From positions 806,001-870,000 of the forward strand of contig JACCLO010000010.1 in assembly GCA_029448655.1 (NCBI GenBank): a stretch of 64,000 nucleotides of DNA, in the 5' to 3' direction. Numbering within the stretch: the first letter of the stretch is position 1; every line of letters begins with the position of its first letter. The notes under the pieces are model-generated. The model was not told where the DNA came from and searched no databases. It saw only the letters and a list, made by a program, of their open reading frames with translations. The position numbers and the translations under genes were made by a program. Source of the stretch: Wolfiporia cocos. Taxonomy: Eukaryota; Basidiomycota; Agaricomycetes; Polyporales; Phaeolaceae. This document shows positions 43,106 through 53,150 of the stretch, piece by piece.

Positions 43106-43637
43106 AATGGGCTCACTCTTCAGCACATTGTGGTAGCTCCTGCTGAATACTGACATGCACCAATGGCCTGTGGGCTCCATGGCACAAGATATCTGTCAGT
43201 GTGTGTCTTTCAAATCCCATGAAGCCTGGGAGAACACAAACAGGACAGCTTCCCGCCGGACCCCTGCATGCTCACGCCACTGTTGCCATGTTACATGAGA
43301 GCACATCACCTCTCTCATCTGGCATACTTTACATCCAGCATTCTCCAGGAGGATGCAGACATGGATCCACCATTCACCATAGGTGTGAGCATCAGTGGCT
43401 GGGAGACAATGAGGGAAGATTGTGATACTGGAGAGAAATTGAACGTGCTCTGCGTGAAGGTGAGGAGTGCAGCGTGAACAAGGTTGGTGCGATGTAGACC
43501 CACACTCACATTCAGATATTGAACGTTAGCTGCAGTCTCAGCATTTCCCAGTGTGCACAACCCCATACGCACTTCAACAGGCGCAACACATCATCACCAA
43601 TCACAATATGATTGGTGAGATCTTGCTGCTTTTGAGA
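43106..43637. other. no recognised features
   Basis: Right flank of the fold-back element; short open frames only. Confidence 0.4.
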
Positions 43638-44166
43638 TATCCAAGAACAAGACGGATCTACACATGAAGGTCATTGATGCGTACATGGACCCGGTTTTAA
43701 AAGAGGCAGTTGTGAAGAAAGAGGAGCGAATCAGACAAGGCAAAGTGGATAAGGAGAGCAAGACACCTGAGGATGATGAGCTGCTTCTAGATCATCTGGT
43801 CAAGTATATGAGCAGTATGTTAACAGTGCGAGCCTCAATTTGTGTAGCTAAACTAGTTTTGGACAGAATCAACTGTTCTACATAATGAAGTAATGAAGTG
43901 CTCAACATTCTGATTGAGGCAAGAGACGCGGTCAGTAACTTTGAGTATCCGCTGGCCTTATTTTTCCATGATGATTGTAGACCGCAGCCTCCCTGACATT
44001 CACAGCTTACTTCTTCTGTGTATACATCAATGTGTGCAAATGGCTTTGTATGGAAGCTCTTCAGAAAATTGGTCCTCACAGATGGCTCATGTGCGCAGAC
44101 ATCAAAGAGACAAAGTATCTTTGGGCAGTCATCAATGAGACTCTCCTCCTGTGGAAGTCTCAATGA
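43638..44166 (+). pseudogene. cytochrome P450 relic
   Basis: Three collinear pieces match fungal P450s of the CYP63/CYP5144 kind. The first has HMKVIDAYMDPVLKEAVVKK and ELLLDHLVKYMS (43664-43811). The second is an I-helix start, EVLNILIEARDA (43895-43930), where AGRDT is usual. The third, at about 44040-44166, is the K-helix segment IKETKYLWAVINETLLLW. The invariant ExxR reads ETLL, so the Arg is lost, and a stop follows at once. Haem-binding region and N-terminus are absent. The sequence between pieces is non-coding or intronic. It is an inactive remnant. Confidence 0.65.
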
Positions 44167-44553
44167 TGATCACCCAGTACACTGACTGATCAGACTTGGT
44201 TAAGGCCATTCAACATTAGGTAAGTGCTGATGATCAGGTTGAAGGATTCTCAGATTAAAAAAAGATTTTGTGATGATGACTGTCTCCTGCCAAACCTATA
44301 AACAGGTGCATGCTCATCATTAAATTTAGGTATGTGACAGGTGCCATTTCATCAACACATACATTGGAGATACAACATAACGTCAAACATGTGTGAAATT
44401 TCTTAGGTATACTTGCTGAAGATTTGCATGGCCCACAGGTGGCCCAGTTAGACTTGGCATCTGTACTACCCACAATGACAAATACAGCTTCACAATCATG
44501 CTCCTTGCTACAAACATCTCGGATACCTCCCCGACATGTCAATTATATTATCC
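44167..44553. other. intergenic
   Basis: No gene recognised; it contains the 3' flank of the minus-strand gene ending at 44554. Confidence 0.45.
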
Positions 44554-46095
44554 TCAAACTGCCGCATTCTCCGCGGCATCGATACATTTGCACCACCTGC
44601 CACGGGTTTTGTGCGCTAGCTTATAGTGTGTCGCAGACGGCCGAGCTACGGGCAACTTCATCGCACCAAGGGGCGGTGCGCCTTCCTTCTCGTCGACAAG
44701 CTGCACCTGCCTCTCTAACACAGGCGTGTACGCAGCTGCACTCCTAGCGAACTCTTCCGCGACTAAAGGAGCAGACCGCAGTTTCTCCCTATGACCGGTC
44801 ACAGGAGCGATCGGCGCTGGAGGCAGCGGCTGCAGGTTGAACACCACCACTTGTTTCCCGTCCATCGTAACCGGGTCTGACGATATGACCTTAAATTGTG
44901 AGCCCGGAACGAACGTATACTCCGTCTTTGTCGAATCGTCAGACAGTGGTGTAATGTGCGCTGCCGTCTCCCACACCCACGAACTGTCCTCGGGGAAGTT
45001 CGCGACAAGCAGGATGCCGTTCTCGTAGTGCATCGCGTCGTCGAGCGAGTCGGTGAAGCTCCACACCATCTTTGTCGTGATGACGTGCCCTTCCGAGACG
45101 TAGCTCGACATCGCCTCCGCGAAGGCAAACATCAGCGCTTCGGTGGCGGGGCCCTTGTTGAGAGGACACTCGAGGAACTCGATCCCAAAGTGGTCCATCC
45201 CGAGCTGGTAGATGTCGACCTGGCCGCTGAAGAGCCTCGGCGTGGATATGAGGGACGTGCGCGGCAGCGCCTGAACCGCCGCGGCGAACAGGCGGTTCTG
45301 GACGTTGCTGAACTCGTGTAGCTTCCGAGCGACGGCATCAAGCTGTGTCTTCACCTCGTCTACAGAAGACGCAGGATTCATCATGAACGAGTTCATGTAG
45401 TCCGGGTTGCTCGGGACGTAATTGCCCCAGTTAGACTCAAATATCTCGGTGGCGATACTCGGCTGGTCGAGCGGGAAGGGCGTCTCCTCGATGCCCGTGT
45501 ACTGGAAGATCTTCATGAACACCATCCGCGCAAAAGACGCCGTCGTCCAGTCGTACACGGACATCGCGAGCTCGAAGCTGTGCGGGGTGAAGGGGAAGAG
45601 CCTCATCCCGAGCTCGCGGATCTCCTCCGTCGTCTTCCCCGGCGCATCGGGGATGTTCTGGTACGGTATGTACTTCTGCGCGATCATCTCGGTGAGGAAG
45701 CCTGCGTCTGAGTCAGAGATGGCGGGCAGCGGCTTCACCGTTCCAGCCAAGGTGGTCACATTCGGGCGGATCTGAGCGTTGGTCTGCACCACGGTGATAA
45801 CAAACCTCCCTTCGCCAGGCAGAGTGAGGTTGATGTCGATCCAAGGACTTGTGCCATTGGGAAGATCGAGGCTGCCAGTACTGACTGCCTCGTCGCTGGA
45901 GATGAAGTGACCGTTGATATCGAGGAAGACGTGAGACCCGAGGATGAAATCGGTGAAGTCGATGAAGCCCTGGGCCTCGACAATCAACCGGGAGGACTCT
46001 CCCTGGCCACCTCGGATGACGTTGGTGATGGGCAAGCCATCGCTGAACCATAGATGTGAACCGGTGGAATTCTCTACAGTCTTGAGTCGCCACAT
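44554..46095 (-). CDS. 513-residue protein, possibly ADP-ribosyltransferase-like
   Basis: Single open frame from ATG 46095 (MWRLKTVENSTGSHLW) to 44554, intact and GC-rich like a host gene. No signal peptide or membrane segment is obvious. The middle (residues about 125-330) is helical and of unknown type. Residues about 350-430 run MVWSFTDSLDDAMHY, ILLVANF, WETAAHITPLSDDSTKTEYT and FVPGSQFKV. The Ser-rich strand, the later T-E-Y and the closing FxPGxxFxV resemble the layout of Arg-type mono-ADP-ribosyltransferase folds, but I cannot confirm the catalytic residues. The C-terminal 90 residues look disordered. A possible upstream exon ends before CCTCGAG near 46150. Neighbours give no clue. Confidence 0.6.
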   Translation of the reverse strand: MWRLKTVENSTGSHLWFSDGLPITNVIRGGQGESSRLIVEAQGFIDFTDFILGSHVFLDINGHFISSDEAVSTGSLDLPNGTSPWIDINLTLPGEGRFVITVVQTNAQIRPNVTTLAGTVKPLPAISDSDAGFLTEMIAQKYIPYQNIPDAPGKTTEEIRELGMRLFPFTPHSFELAMSVYDWTTASFARMVFMKIFQYTGIEETPFPLDQPSIATEIFESNWGNYVPSNPDYMNSFMMNPASSVDEVKTQLDAVARKLHEFSNVQNRLFAAAVQALPRTSLISTPRLFSGQVDIYQLGMDHFGIEFLECPLNKGPATEALMFAFAEAMSSYVSEGHVITTKMVWSFTDSLDDAMHYENGILLVANFPEDSSWVWETAAHITPLSDDSTKTEYTFVPGSQFKVISSDPVTMDGKQVVVFNLQPLPPAPIAPVTGHREKLRSAPLVAEEFARSAAAYTPVLERQVQLVDEKEGAPPLGAMKLPVARPSATHYKLAHKTRGRWCKCIDAAENAAV

Positions 46096-46504
46096 ATGTA
46101 TCGCGGAGTATTAAGATAGCGTGTAAAGGCTTTGTGTTGATCTCGAGGCTGAAATATGACCATTGTTAGCTGCTGGGTTTGAACCTCGCATGCAAAACCT
46201 ACGGAGTCAGGTTGAGCAGTAAGAAGAGCGGCGATGAGGCCAAGTCATTGCGCTAGAGACTCTTATCTTGTGCGACTAGACGACCAGGACGGCCTCTTCC
46301 ACATTCCGATCTCATATCAAGCAGCAATCAAGGATCCGATGGATGCCGCCCGTCAACGAAGAAGGGATGCGCCAACTTCGCAATCAGCTGTGGCGCCGAG
46401 AGTGGGACAAGTTCCAGGTCCCTGTGATATTACGGCGCGATGAGTCATGGAAGACTCCCTTGCATTCTCGATGATAGGAATTGAGAGTCAGGTGTCAGAT
46501 TGTT
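46096..46504. other. upstream region, no gene
   Basis: Presumed promoter side of the minus-strand gene. A B-box-like GGTTCAAACCC on the minus strand near 46165-46175 has no A-box partner. Confidence 0.4.
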
Positions 46505-46523
46505 GAGGGACTTCAGTCAATTA
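46505..46523 (+). repeat. orphan terminus of the tRNA-MITE family
   Basis: GAGGGACTTCAGTCAATTA is identical to the left end of the MITEs at 30517 and 59222, but the following sequence differs and no matching right end occurs in the window. Confidence 0.5.
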
Positions 46524-47142
46524 CTATGGCTGGACCACTTCTGCACAATTTTGATGGCAAGCAGATAAGTGAAAAATGTGAGCCCCGTTCGTCTCCGGAC
46601 AGCTTCTATTTCATAGCCTAGGATTTAATATATAGTATATAAATAGGACGATGCAGATACAGTCGATTATCTCATAATGCATCACCTCATAATGCATAAA
46701 TCCCATTATGCATCAGCCAAGCTGGGGACCAACGTCGTCCCAGCATATTTATGCATGAGATCTCATACCGCATAATGCATCACCATATAAGGGTTGATGC
46801 ATTAGTAGATATGTATATAAATGGTAATTACAGCGATTATGCACATATTTTATGGCTGCAAATGGGAAATCATCACTTCCGATGATCACCCAATTGAGGT
46901 AGTGTTGCCGCGGTTCCGCTTGGCTCGGCTCGGCTTGGCTCCTGACGGCTTTGGTACTTGGGCGGCTCGGCTTTCTGCGGCTCGGCTTAGACAGCGCGTG
47001 GCTTGGCTTGGCTTGAGGCAGCTTCGGCTCAAGCTGTAGCTCGCAGCGTCTAGCAGCTAGCTTAGCGACGGCGTATTACACAGCGTATTCATGGCTGTCT
47101 ACATGTACCAATACAGCTTTATAAATATATAAATACAAATGT

Positions 47143-48680
47143 CTATGATCCTGGACAAATCTGAGTACATGTACTAGCAAGGATTCTCGAAAACGATGGT
47201 GCATCCTCTGCAATCTGCATTTGCTGCTCGTTCTCCATCATTTCCAATTCATGATCCTTGCCTAAACCATGTGTGAAATCTAGAAGTGCACGGCGCTTTT
47301 TTGCAGAGAATTTTAGCATCTGTAGCGCCTCCATCATTTCGGCACTGAGACGACTTCAGCGAGGAGTAGTGGTCTCCTTGCTGGAGGAGAATACGCGCTC
47401 ACAAGGCACTGCAGAGGCTTGAATTGGTAGAATATCCATTGCAAGGGCAAAAATTGTTGGATATCGTTCTTGGTTCATCTGACAAAGTGAGAAGACAGTG
47501 AGTGATATCCTGAGTGTACATGCACTATTAAGCTAATCATCACTTACCAGCCAGAAGTCCAGAGGGTCCGAAAACACAGATGCGTCATTGAGATAGCACT
47601 CGACTTCGGCACTAAGACTCTGCCGTGAAGCTGCCGGTGAAGCCGACAAACCAGGGCCTTCGAGAATGTCGTCAGCCCAGTTTCGTACTGGTGCTATGGG
47701 CCGTATTACTGACGCGGTGCTGATACTTTGTTGCACACGATATAACCCTAGCTATTGAGAGCTGTTATCGAAGTATCTATTAGGACTCATTCATGCATAC
47801 CTCACGCAGAAATAATTGTTTTGCATCTGTGAACTTGTCAGGCATGTGCCGTGAATGCCACCGCAGCTTGTACTTTGGATTGACAACTAAAAATCTTTTG
47901 AGATGACTGACTTGCTTGATCTTAAGGCACTTACTGTATACACATTTATGTGGCACGCACGCTGATAATATTCGGATAATTTTGCAAGGCCTTGATCTAC
48001 GACAGAAGCTGTCAGTGGATTTTGTATCTTGTGCTCCTGCCAACAACGTATGAGAGCTTCAAAGGCCGGAACTGTATCGCATATTGTGGGGGTTCGTTCA
48101 GCTGCAAGCTTGTGCTGGAATGCATGTGGTATCTTAAGTATAGAAAGAATAAGGTCATCAATTATATGACTCAGCAATGGCTGGCTTGTTACCTCCAGGA
48201 TTTTCCTAAGTACTCAAGTGCAGTCCAGTCTGCATCACTAAGCTGGTATTGCTTAAGGTCTGCAAAATCTTTGTGATGAAGAAATTGATCTATAGCCTGC
48301 ATATATCAAATTGTCAATTGAATGAATGATTACAATTGTGAGGACTCAAATTAGAAGCAGCTTACCTCACGAAGCACCAATGCACGTTCAATCATAAGCA
48401 CTGTTGAGGACCATCGAGTATCTACATCACGCAGGAGTTGAAGATTTCGCTGCTTGAGTGCATAAACAACCTCAGAAAAGTATTGCCGACGAAGTGACGA
48501 TGCTCGGCACTTGTATTCAGCATAAGACATAGCAATACTCAATTATCAATTCTTTGGACTTACAACTCTGATTAGACTGCGCACAAGTGCAATGGGATCA
48601 CGACTCAAAGCCTCCAGGAAATATGCTGAAGACACTGCATGTGCTCCGGCCAGCGGGACATATTCAGGGCCATCATATTT
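47143..48680 (-). pseudogene. hAT transposase, 3' part with dimerisation domain
   Basis: It continues from 57083 after removing element B copy 2 and one TATTT: DGPEYVPLAGAHAVSSAY, then LRRQYFSEVVYALKQRN, LLRDVDTRWSSTVLMIERA and LVNPKYKLRWHSR-like segments split by introns. The C-terminal hAT dimerisation region is clear (DPLDFWLV, then NQERYPTIFALAMDILPIQA, CERVFSSSKETTTPR and SAEMMEALQMLKFS). A TGA at 47356-47358 replaces an expected Arg codon in TTPR-x-SRLS. The protein ends at 47143. Confidence 0.82.
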
Positions 48681-49388
48681 TGTTACGGTTATTTTGATTT
48701 TTCAAATATCGACAGAACTCACCACGGGGCGAATACAATACAGGGACTTGTTGCGCAACCAACTCTCCTGGCTACTCGTGACTCTACTGGGCGCATCCCC
48801 AGTTGTACTAGTCTATAGGGCGCGTTTCATCTTTGGCAGATCCAACTCTGCCGCCGTTTCATGTTAATCGTTTGTTAGCTGATAGATGGTGTTCAACCGC
48901 CATCATTCCTATCTATCGTCTCAGATATATCACTACATACCTATCAAACATTTGGTACTATAGTGTAGATAGTATCGGTGACATCTGGGACAGACTTGAC
49001 CCCTGAAACCCAACGTAGTATATAAACTAATGTACCTACTGTTGAGGCTCTTCAGCTCGACCTTGTTGTATAAACAAGAAGTCTTATACTCGTTCTCAAA
49101 CGTAGGAAACTATGCTCAGTATTTCTTGCTCGAGCAACCGAACGACTAAGTCCTCGAAGTGCACACTGACTTCTCGGACTTAGGCGAGTCTTATATTCTA
49201 TTAGACTCGCACCTGAACAGATTATATCCTCTAACGCGTATTGGATATTATACGATCTCCTAGGAACTTCACCTAGGATCTGAAGGCATCTAACGAGCAT
49301 TTGCCTTGCATACGGCCATACGCCCACGTGCAGAAGAACGATCTATATTCGCGACTCGAATATACGAACGGGTATTCGACCCGTAACA
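48681..49388 (+). repeat. 5' LTR of element B copy 2
   Basis: TGTTACGG...CCGTAACA; TATA box TATATAAA at 49019-49026 and the predicted transcript start block AGCTCGACCTT at 49054-49064, 35 bases downstream. Confidence 0.94.
49019..49064 (+). promoter_or_regulatory. core promoter and self-primer of element B
   Basis: TATATAAA at 49019-49026 and AGCTCGACCTT at 49054-49064. The spacing fits transcription starting at or very near the A of AGCTCG, which would place these 11 bases at the RNA 5' end. Confidence 0.6.
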
Positions 49389-49389
49389 G

Positions 49390-49400
49390 AAGGTCGAGCT
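49390..49400 (+). promoter_or_regulatory. self-complementary primer-binding site of element B copy 2
   Basis: AAGGTCGAGCT, one base after the LTR, is the exact complement of 49054-49064. The match stops at 11 bases on both sides. Confidence 0.75.
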
Positions 49401-49434
49401 TATCACACCCTCACCTATCACGGTGTAAGGGCCC

Positions 49435-51249
49435 ATGATATTTGGACCAGAATTCCCAGCACGACTGATTGAACTCTTGCCCGAGGACATTCAGGGAGTC
49501 TACAGACTCAACCGATATGAGTGGACTGACACCATTGGAGCCTTCCGTAACCACGGAGGAATTGTTGTCATCCCCAGAGAAGATAGGGCATCGAAGTGGG
49601 TACAAGTATACCCCTCCGCAGGAACGACCGCTTGGGAAATAACGCGTGAAGCGTTCGAACGATTCGGAGAAATCCCTCCGATGTCAACCGCGACGTTGAC
49701 CGAAAACGAAACCGAAACCATCAACAGAACCTTCGATGCCGATGGAAATACGAATCAGCCTTCGGGCGCCACAGGAATGGCAGGAATTGAGCGCATTGGA
49801 GATGATGGGAGAAATCCTGGAAACTTTACAGGAACAGATAACAGCCAGACCGGAGGACAGGACCCTCCAGGATTTGTATCTGCTTTTGCGCAGAGTGGGA
49901 TTGGGCCTATGGCTGGAGGAACAGACCTCTTTGGAAACCCCCCACAGAACGCACCCGGAATGGGTAGCGGAGGAAATCCGTCTTGGACTAGCCCAAGCGG
50001 AGGAATGGGAACGACAAACCCAGGAACATGGCCTTCAGGCCTATTTGGACGAACCTCCGCAGGTACAAGCGGAGGAGGACTGGGAGGAAACCTCGGACTT
50101 GGAGGAGGAATCCCCGCGAACCCCGGAGGAGGAAACCCTGGAGGAAACCCAGGGAACCCCGGAGGAAATCCAGGAAACCCGGGTGGAGGATACCCGGGAG
50201 GAGGAGGACCCCCAGGGGGGCCTCCACCACCGAATGCGCCGCAGCCTCAACCTCCGGCGCCGAACCCGTACTACCGACCCCCGATGATAAAGATCAATCC
50301 CCCAGACGTATTCGACGGGGAACGATCCGACATGCAGAACTTCATAAACCAGTGCAATTCCTGGTTTACGATGTACGAAACGTCATTTCAGAACGACGTT
50401 CAGAGAGTGATCTTTATCCTCTCTTATATTTCGAACAAGGGGAAAACGGGCCAATGGAAACAGAATTATCACCGGGTTTATACGAACCCCCAGACGAAAC
50501 GATTCTTCCCGCCTAGTCTTGCACAGTTTGATGCAGACTTCCAGAAAGCCTTCGGAGCCATCGAAGAGGTACAGAAGGCGCGAAAGAAAATCCTGGACGT
50601 AACCCAGGACAGGAAGGACATCGATGATTATATCACCGAGTTCAACAACTTGGCCAGAAAGGCCCAGTACGATCGATACAGCGCGGACGGAAACGCGTTG
50701 CTCATAACCCTCTTCGAGAAAGGGTTACCCGAACACACGACCCGATACATCATCGGTGTTCGACCGCTACCAGCGACCATTGATGAATGGCAGTCCGCTG
50801 CCTCGTACTATGAAAATACGTACAAGATATTCTTGAAACGGGACAAACCGTTTGTCAAGAAAAAGGCTTGGCAACCCTCGAACTAGAATAACGGACGCAC
50901 TAGTGCTCCGCAGACAACCGCACCGAAAGATCCGAATGCGATGGATGTAGATCGAATGACCACCCAAGAAAGGGACGATCACATCAAGAAGGGAAAATGC
51001 TTCACCTGTCATCAGCCAGGACATATGTCGCGAGACTGCCCGAAGAGGCCGAGGAAGCCAGCCCGCCCTAGGCGGACTACTCGAAAAACCGAAGAAGAAG
51101 AAGCCGAGCAAGAAGCTCGCATTGAAGAAGTCTCTGAGGAAGAGACTGAATACATCACCGCTAACAGGGCGGTCACAGCAATTAGGGCTCTGAAAGCCAA
51201 GAACCCCGAGCTCCTAGCACGGCTCGTAGAAGAACAGGATTTTGCCTAG
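49435..51249 (+). pseudogene. gag: element B gag, copy 2, with premature stop
   Basis: Same Gag as copy 1 with a Gly-rich region about 13 codons shorter. A TAG at 50884-50886 follows AWQPSN where copy 1 reads CAG. The frame then continues to the zinc knuckle CFTCHQPGHMSRDC and the normal gag stop at 51249. The truncated protein would keep the capsid region but lose the knuckle. Confidence 0.9.
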
Positions 51250-53150
51250 GAGGGAAGCCCACGGTCTTACCCTCCGAGAAAGCAGCGCATGTAATTACCT
51301 CGTTCGAGAAGAATCGATCCCTCTTCATCCCGGTAATCATGACGCTGGCAAAACCCGTGAAGTGCAATGCACTAATCGACTCAGGAGCAATGTCGAACCT
51401 AATCCACAGCAGAGTGGTAGAAAAATACAAGGTGCCCACACAACCCTTGAAGAACCCGATCATCGTCAAAAATGTTGACGGAACAGAAAACAAAGATGGG
51501 CGAATAGACCGAGAAGCTACCATACTACTACGATATCCGAAGACCCAGAAAACGCGAAAAGTCCGATTCCTGGTAGGATCAATCGGAACGGAAAATATGA
51601 TTCTAGGGTATGGATGGCTAAAAGACGAAAACCCCACAATCGACTGGAAGGACCAAACAGTCGATGTACGATCGATACTAGGGGCAGAAGAAAAGAAACA
51701 GGAAGCTACGATCCGAATGGATATGGTGGAGATGGTAGTTGCCCCAGAAGGAAGAATTCCAACAAGGGGGACCCAAGAAGCTGCAGGGTATGACCTTTAC
51801 ACCGCAGAAGAAACCGAGATTCCCGCCGGAGGATGGAAACTCGTCTCCACAGGAGTAAAAATGAAGATCCCGAAGGGATCGTATGGAAGGCTGGCCGGAC
51901 GATCAGGCAACACCCTCAGACACGGATTGGTGGTACAAGCCGGAATCATAGACTCGGACTACCGAGGAGACGTCGGAGCCATCGTCTTCAACTACTCAGA
52001 CAAGGCGCATAGAATTATCCCGGGCATGCGAATAGCCCAGATAATTTTCGAACGACACCTCACCCCCGACATCTTAGAAGTCGAAGACCTAGACGAAACA
52101 GAACGAGGGGAGAAAGGGTTCGGATCCACGGACCAGCCAGAAGAAACGGCGCAGCGGCTCTATACTCCCGAAGAGTACGAAGCAATCCGACGCTTTGCAA
52201 AAGATAACCCTAGGATCATAGGAAAGAAAGGGGAGACGCGAAAGAAGTTCCGAACAAAGATACAAATCATCAACGCGGTCAGGAAAGCGCTGACGAAATC
52301 CCAGGAATTCGCACAAAAAACCCCCGAACCAGAACGAATGATTGAGGAGATGGTCCCGAAACACCTACTGGACTTCGCCAAGGTGTTCAGTAAGGAGTCC
52401 GCAGCAGCGTTCCCCCCGTCGAGACCATGGGACCACGCAATCGAGTTAAAACCCGATTTCGTGCCAAAAGACTGCAAAGTCTATGCACTCTCGCCTAAAG
52501 AGCAACAGGCGTTGGACGAATTCCTAAAAGAAAACTTGGCCAAGGGATTCATAGTCCCTTCAAAATCCCTGATGGCGTCACCATTCTTTTTCGTCCCAAA
52601 GAAAGACAGCGGCCTACGACCCTGTCAAGATTATCGATATCTGAATGAAGGGACGATAAAGAACGTCTATCCCTTGCCACTGATCTCAGAGCTCCTGGAA
52701 AAGCTAAAAGGAGCAAAGATCTTCACAAAAATGGACCTCAGAGTGGGATACAACAACGTGCGAATCAAAAAGGGAGACGAATGGAAAGCGGCCTTCAAAA
52801 CGAACCGAGGGTTGTACGAGCCCACGGTTATGTTTTTCGGATTGTGCAATGCACCCGGGACCTTTCAGGCAATGATGAACGAAATCCTGAAAGAAGAAAT
52901 CCTCGAAGGATGGGTGCTTGTTTATATGGACGACATCCTCATTTTCTCAGAAAATGAGAAAATACACAAGGAACGGGAGCGGCGGATCCTTCAGAGATTG
53001 GTGGATAACCACCTCTTTGTGAAACCCGAGAAATGCGCCTTCGGTGTCGACAGAGTCGAATTTCTGGGACTAGTCATCACCCCAGGAAATATCCAGATGG
53101 ACCCAGCGAAACTCAATCCCGAAATCTCAAAGAAGTCAGATCCTTCCTAG
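51249..53150 (+). pseudogene. pol: element B pol, copy 2, 5' part: protease, dUTPase, RT
   Basis: First ATG at 51339. Protease ([12 protein letters not shown]), dUTPase ([42 protein letters not shown]) and RT ([10 protein letters not shown]) are intact. After AKLN the frame is lost because 22 bp present in copy 1 (coding GIKEWPT and one base) are missing at 53117/53118, and it stops at 53150. Confidence 0.9.

Noticed and set aside
46160..46180. tRNA gene suggested by a B-box-like GGTTCAAACCC
   Set aside because: No A box or acceptor stem at the right distance.
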